From an uncultured Neisseriaceae bacterium (GTDB lineage Bacteria > Pseudomonadota > Gammaproteobacteria > Burkholderiales > UBA11063): a DNA stretch of 27,806 nucleotides. The position numbers were made by a program, and so were the translations under genes. Where the stretch lies: the NCBI GenBank assembly GCA_903891375.1, contig CAITEL010000053.1, forward strand, positions 1 to 27,806, in the 5' to 3' direction. Below, piece by piece: positions 25,764-27,806 of this stretch (position 1 is its first letter; each line of letters starts with the position of its first letter). The notes below the pieces were generated by a model. The model made no database searches. It was not told the DNA's origin and saw only the letters and a program-made list of their open reading frames with translations.

Positions 25764-26327
25764 ATGCAAAATAAAATTTTTTCTACAATACTGTTCTTAA
25801 TTATTGCTACTCAAGTATATGCCTATGGAATTGCTGTAACATTAGATAACGTAAATCTCTATAACGGCACTAACAAAATAATTACTTTTAATAGCCCAAA
25901 TCTCGGCGACAAGCAGAAAATAACCTTAACTCCAAAAAGTGGCTGTTTAATTAATCAACCCGTATTTTTTCAGCCATCATTAATCGAAAGTGATGATAAT
26001 TTTTATATAATATTTAAAGCAGAATCAACACAGTATAATGCCATACTCATTGACCAACAAAATCGTATTTCTCTCGCTAGCTTAACTAGAAATTCCAAAG
26101 CATACAGCCCATATGGATATACAAAATTCCACTTAAACGCCACATGTTCTGAAAACAAAACCATAATAGCCCCACTTAATACTCGAACTATTGAGAATAA
26201 AATTGGAGTTGCACCCACACTAGCGCCTAAATATTGTAAAAATGGTTATAAATTTGTGTTTACATATGGAACCCAATCACACAAAAATAAAAATATAGAG
26301 AAACCAGCTTTATGCATTGCTTATTAA
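25764..26327 (+). CDS. Small exported protein of unknown function
   Basis: A 187-residue protein I do not recognise. It has a clear signal peptide (MQNKIFSTILFLIIATQVYA, cleavage after A20). The mature part has four cysteines, C61, C128, C158 and C184, enough for two disulphides, so a periplasmic or secreted location is likely. It is mostly beta-prone with many Asn, Thr and Tyr, and has no repeats, lipobox or membrane helix beyond the signal. Its last 16 bases overlap the trmJ start, so the two genes are coupled, although no functional link is obvious. Confidence 0.8.
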   Translation: MQNKIFSTILFLIIATQVYAYGIAVTLDNVNLYNGTNKIITFNSPNLGDKQKITLTPKSGCLINQPVFFQPSLIESDDNFYIIFKAESTQYNAILIDQQNRISLASLTRNSKAYSPYGYTKFHLNATCSENKTIIAPLNTRTIENKIGVAPTLAPKYCKNGYKFVFTYGTQSHKNKNIEKPALCIAY

Positions 26328-27037
26328 ATAATATAAAGATTGTTCTGTGTGATACTTCACATAATGGTAATATCGGTGCAGCAGCTAGAGCAATGAAAAC
26401 TATGGGATTAATGAATCTTGTTTTAGTTGCACCTGTTGCAAAGCCCGATGACCATTCTTTAGCTCTAGCATGTAATGCTAAAGATGTAGTAGAAAACGCC
26501 TATATTACTGACTCACTTGAGGATGCAATATCGGATACGACACTTAATATTGCTTTGACTGCTAGAAAACGGGAATTTGGTGATAGATTACACACCCCAA
26601 AAGAAATTACCCCTGAAGTGTTTGATGTAATATCACGCAATGAAAAAATAGCATTTGTATTTGGAGCTGAACGCACTGGACTAACTATCCACCAATTAGA
26701 AAGATGTAATAGGTTAGTTACCATCCCTGGCAACCCTGACTATTTCTCATTAAATCTGGCCCAAGCCGTACAAATAATTTGCTATGAAATTTATAGTACA
26801 TACAACCCCAATATTGATTACTTAAAACGTCAAGTGGTGATGTCTAGTGCAAATGACAACCTCGGCATTTTGAATCACCTAGATCAAATCCTTAAAAATA
26901 TTAACTACTATCAAAACAAAAATGCTGATAGGGTTTATCGTAGATTACAAAATATACTTCATAAAGCCAATCTTGAAAGAGAAGAAGTGGATTTAATTCG
27001 AGGGATATTACGTAGCATTGAAAAAAAATTTTATTAA
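26312..27037 (+). CDS. trmJ: tRNA (cytidine/uridine-2'-O-)-methyltransferase TrmJ
   Basis: TrmJ adds the 2'-O-methyl group at position 32 of the tRNA anticodon loop. It is a SPOUT-family enzyme of 241 residues. Motif 1 NGNIGAAARAMKTMG is at 18-32. The knot motifs are FGAERTGLT at 117-125 and IPGNPDYFSLNLAQAVQ at 138-154. The C-terminal helices (to 241) are the usual dimer and RNA-binding extension. The ATG at 26312 lies inside the preceding gene. TTG at 26316 is out of frame, so ATG is the sensible start. Confidence 0.93.
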   Translation: MHCLLNNIKIVLCDTSHNGNIGAAARAMKTMGLMNLVLVAPVAKPDDHSLALACNAKDVVENAYITDSLEDAISDTTLNIALTARKREFGDRLHTPKEITPEVFDVISRNEKIAFVFGAERTGLTIHQLERCNRLVTIPGNPDYFSLNLAQAVQIICYEIYSTYNPNIDYLKRQVVMSSANDNLGILNHLDQILKNINYYQNKNADRVYRRLQNILHKANLEREEVDLIRGILRSIEKKFY

Positions 27038-27057
27038 TTATTATTAATTATTGACCT

Positions 27058-27085
27058 CTTGAAATATTCAACTTTATATCCATAT
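27058..27085 (+). promoter_or_regulatory. Sigma32-like heat-shock promoter of htpG
   Basis: CTTGAAA (27058-27064) is the full sigma32 -35 core. After 13 bases ATCCATAT (27078-27085) matches CCCCATNT at six of eight positions. A possible sigma70 site, TTGACC (27051-27056) with TTATAT (27074-27079) 17 bases on, overlaps it. CCATATATATGG (27080-27091) is a perfect palindrome. The site lies 43 bases before the htpG ATG. Confidence 0.6.
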
Positions 27086-27127
27086 ATATGGTATGTGGAA
27101 CTGAATTACATTTTTAAAGAGGTACTT

Positions 27128-27806
27128 ATGAGTAATAAACAAACATTAAGTTTTCAAACAGAAGTTAAACAATTATTAAATTTAATGATTCATTCTTTAT
27201 ATTCGAATAAAGAAATATTTATGCGTGAATTAGTATCTAATGCATCTGATGCAATAGATAAATTGCGCTTCGCTCAAATTAAACAACCAGAATTAAATCA
27301 TGGTGAAGAATTGTGTGTGAATCTTAGCTTTGATAAAGACGCAAAAACAATCTGCATTAAAGATAATGGTATTGGAATGAGCTACGATGAAGTAGTTGAA
27401 AATATTGGAACGATTGCAAAATCTGGAACTAAAGCATTCTTAGAACAATTGTCTGGAGATGACAAAAAAGATGCAAATTTAATTGGTCAATTTGGGGTTG
27501 GATTTTATTCTTCATTTATCGTTGCCGATAAAGTAGAACTAGTCACACGTAAAGCTGGATTAGAAAAAAATCTTGGGGTTAAGTGGGTGTCTGATGGTAC
27601 TGGTGAATACAGCATTGAAGATGTTGAAACCGATGACGTTGGAACAAGTATTACATTACACCTAAAAGATGATAATGATGAATTTTTATCTGACTGGCAA
27701 TTACGTTCGTTAATTCGCAAGTATTCTGATCATATAAATTACCCAATTAAAATGCAAAAAATGCCAGAACAAGATAAAGATGGTAAAGAAATTGTATCAC
27801 TAGAAT
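27128..27806 (+). CDS. htpG: Chaperone HtpG (Hsp90), 5' part
   Basis: The window ends after 226 codons of this open frame, about a third of a usual HtpG (about 630 residues). The N-terminal ATPase domain is complete in its key motifs: [15 protein letters not shown] at 33-47 with catalytic E34 and N38, KDNGIGM at 78-84 with nucleotide-binding D79, and [11 protein letters not shown] at 120-130. HtpG remodels client proteins with DnaK in the cytoplasm. GAGG stands seven bases before the ATG. The heat-shock-like promoter upstream fits the known control of the family. Nothing is broken in the visible part. Confidence 0.95.
   Translation, partial: MSNKQTLSFQTEVKQLLNLMIHSLYSNKEIFMRELVSNASDAIDKLRFAQIKQPELNHGEELCVNLSFDKDAKTICIKDNGIGMSYDEVVENIGTIAKSGTKAFLEQLSGDDKKDANLIGQFGVGFYSSFIVADKVELVTRKAGLEKNLGVKWVSDGTGEYSIEDVETDDVGTSITLHLKDDNDEFLSDWQLRSLIRKYSDHINYPIKMQKMPEQDKDGKEIVSLE

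Noticed and set aside
1..27806. CRISPR arrays, tRNA or rRNA genes, prophage genes or an origin of replication
   Set aside because: No regularly spaced repeats, tRNA-like arms, phage genes or DnaA-box cluster were noticed when reading both strands.

Overview
The window comes from an AT-rich proteobacterium that uses the standard bacterial code (TGA is a stop in hldD, mutT and others). Several pairings recall Betaproteobacteria: rsmD with a YfhL-type ferredoxin, a MucD/DegP-type protease ahead of lepA, and metG divergent from mrp/apbC. HldD, outer-membrane-type proteins and GlnA with an adenylylation tyrosine fit a Gram-negative cell. I could not fix the genus; a low-GC beta- or gammaproteobacterium is the safest reading. 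Most of the window is ordinary housekeeping DNA, and I saw no phage, CRISPR array, tRNA, rRNA or biosynthetic cluster.

Layout. 1-3812 (+): MidA-like methyltransferase, hldD and an archaeal/eukaryotic-style proS. 3813-4332: a 520-bp gene-free scar holding a decayed transposase fragment, repeats and a near-consensus promoter. 4333-7405 (-): a compact operon rsmD-ferredoxin-mutT-thyA-ruvB. 7406-7730: a 325-bp gap with a repeat element and a hairpin terminator. 7731-10439 (-): a predicted outer-membrane barrel and a lipoprotein alpha/beta hydrolase. 10565-16286 (-): yajQ, metN, a frameshifted coiled-coil membrane protein gene, degP/mucD, lepA and pth. 16452-18725 (+): tex. 18928-19785 (-): mrp/apbC, divergent from metG and rdgB (+, 19839-22498). 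22640-23975 (-): the most accessory-looking part, an unrecognised protein with two similar halves beside a VapBC-like toxin-antitoxin pair. 24226-25635 (-): glnA. 25764-27037 (+): a small exported protein overlapping trmJ. 27128 to the end (+): the first 226 codons of htpG behind a heat-shock-like promoter.

How the genes fit together. Several serve translation and its quality (proS, metG, pth, lepA, rsmD, trmJ). Others clean or use nucleotides and repair DNA (mutT, rdgB, thyA, ruvB). Others handle protein folding or turnover (degP, htpG), Fe-S supply and carriers (mrp, ferredoxin), LPS core (hldD) and nitrogen (glnA).

The least explained items are the single-base break in the coiled-coil gene, the 27-bp palindromic repeat family with compensating stem changes, the two-repeat protein next to the toxin-antitoxin pair, and the strong promoter facing into the transposase relic. 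I found no convincing new multi-gene system.
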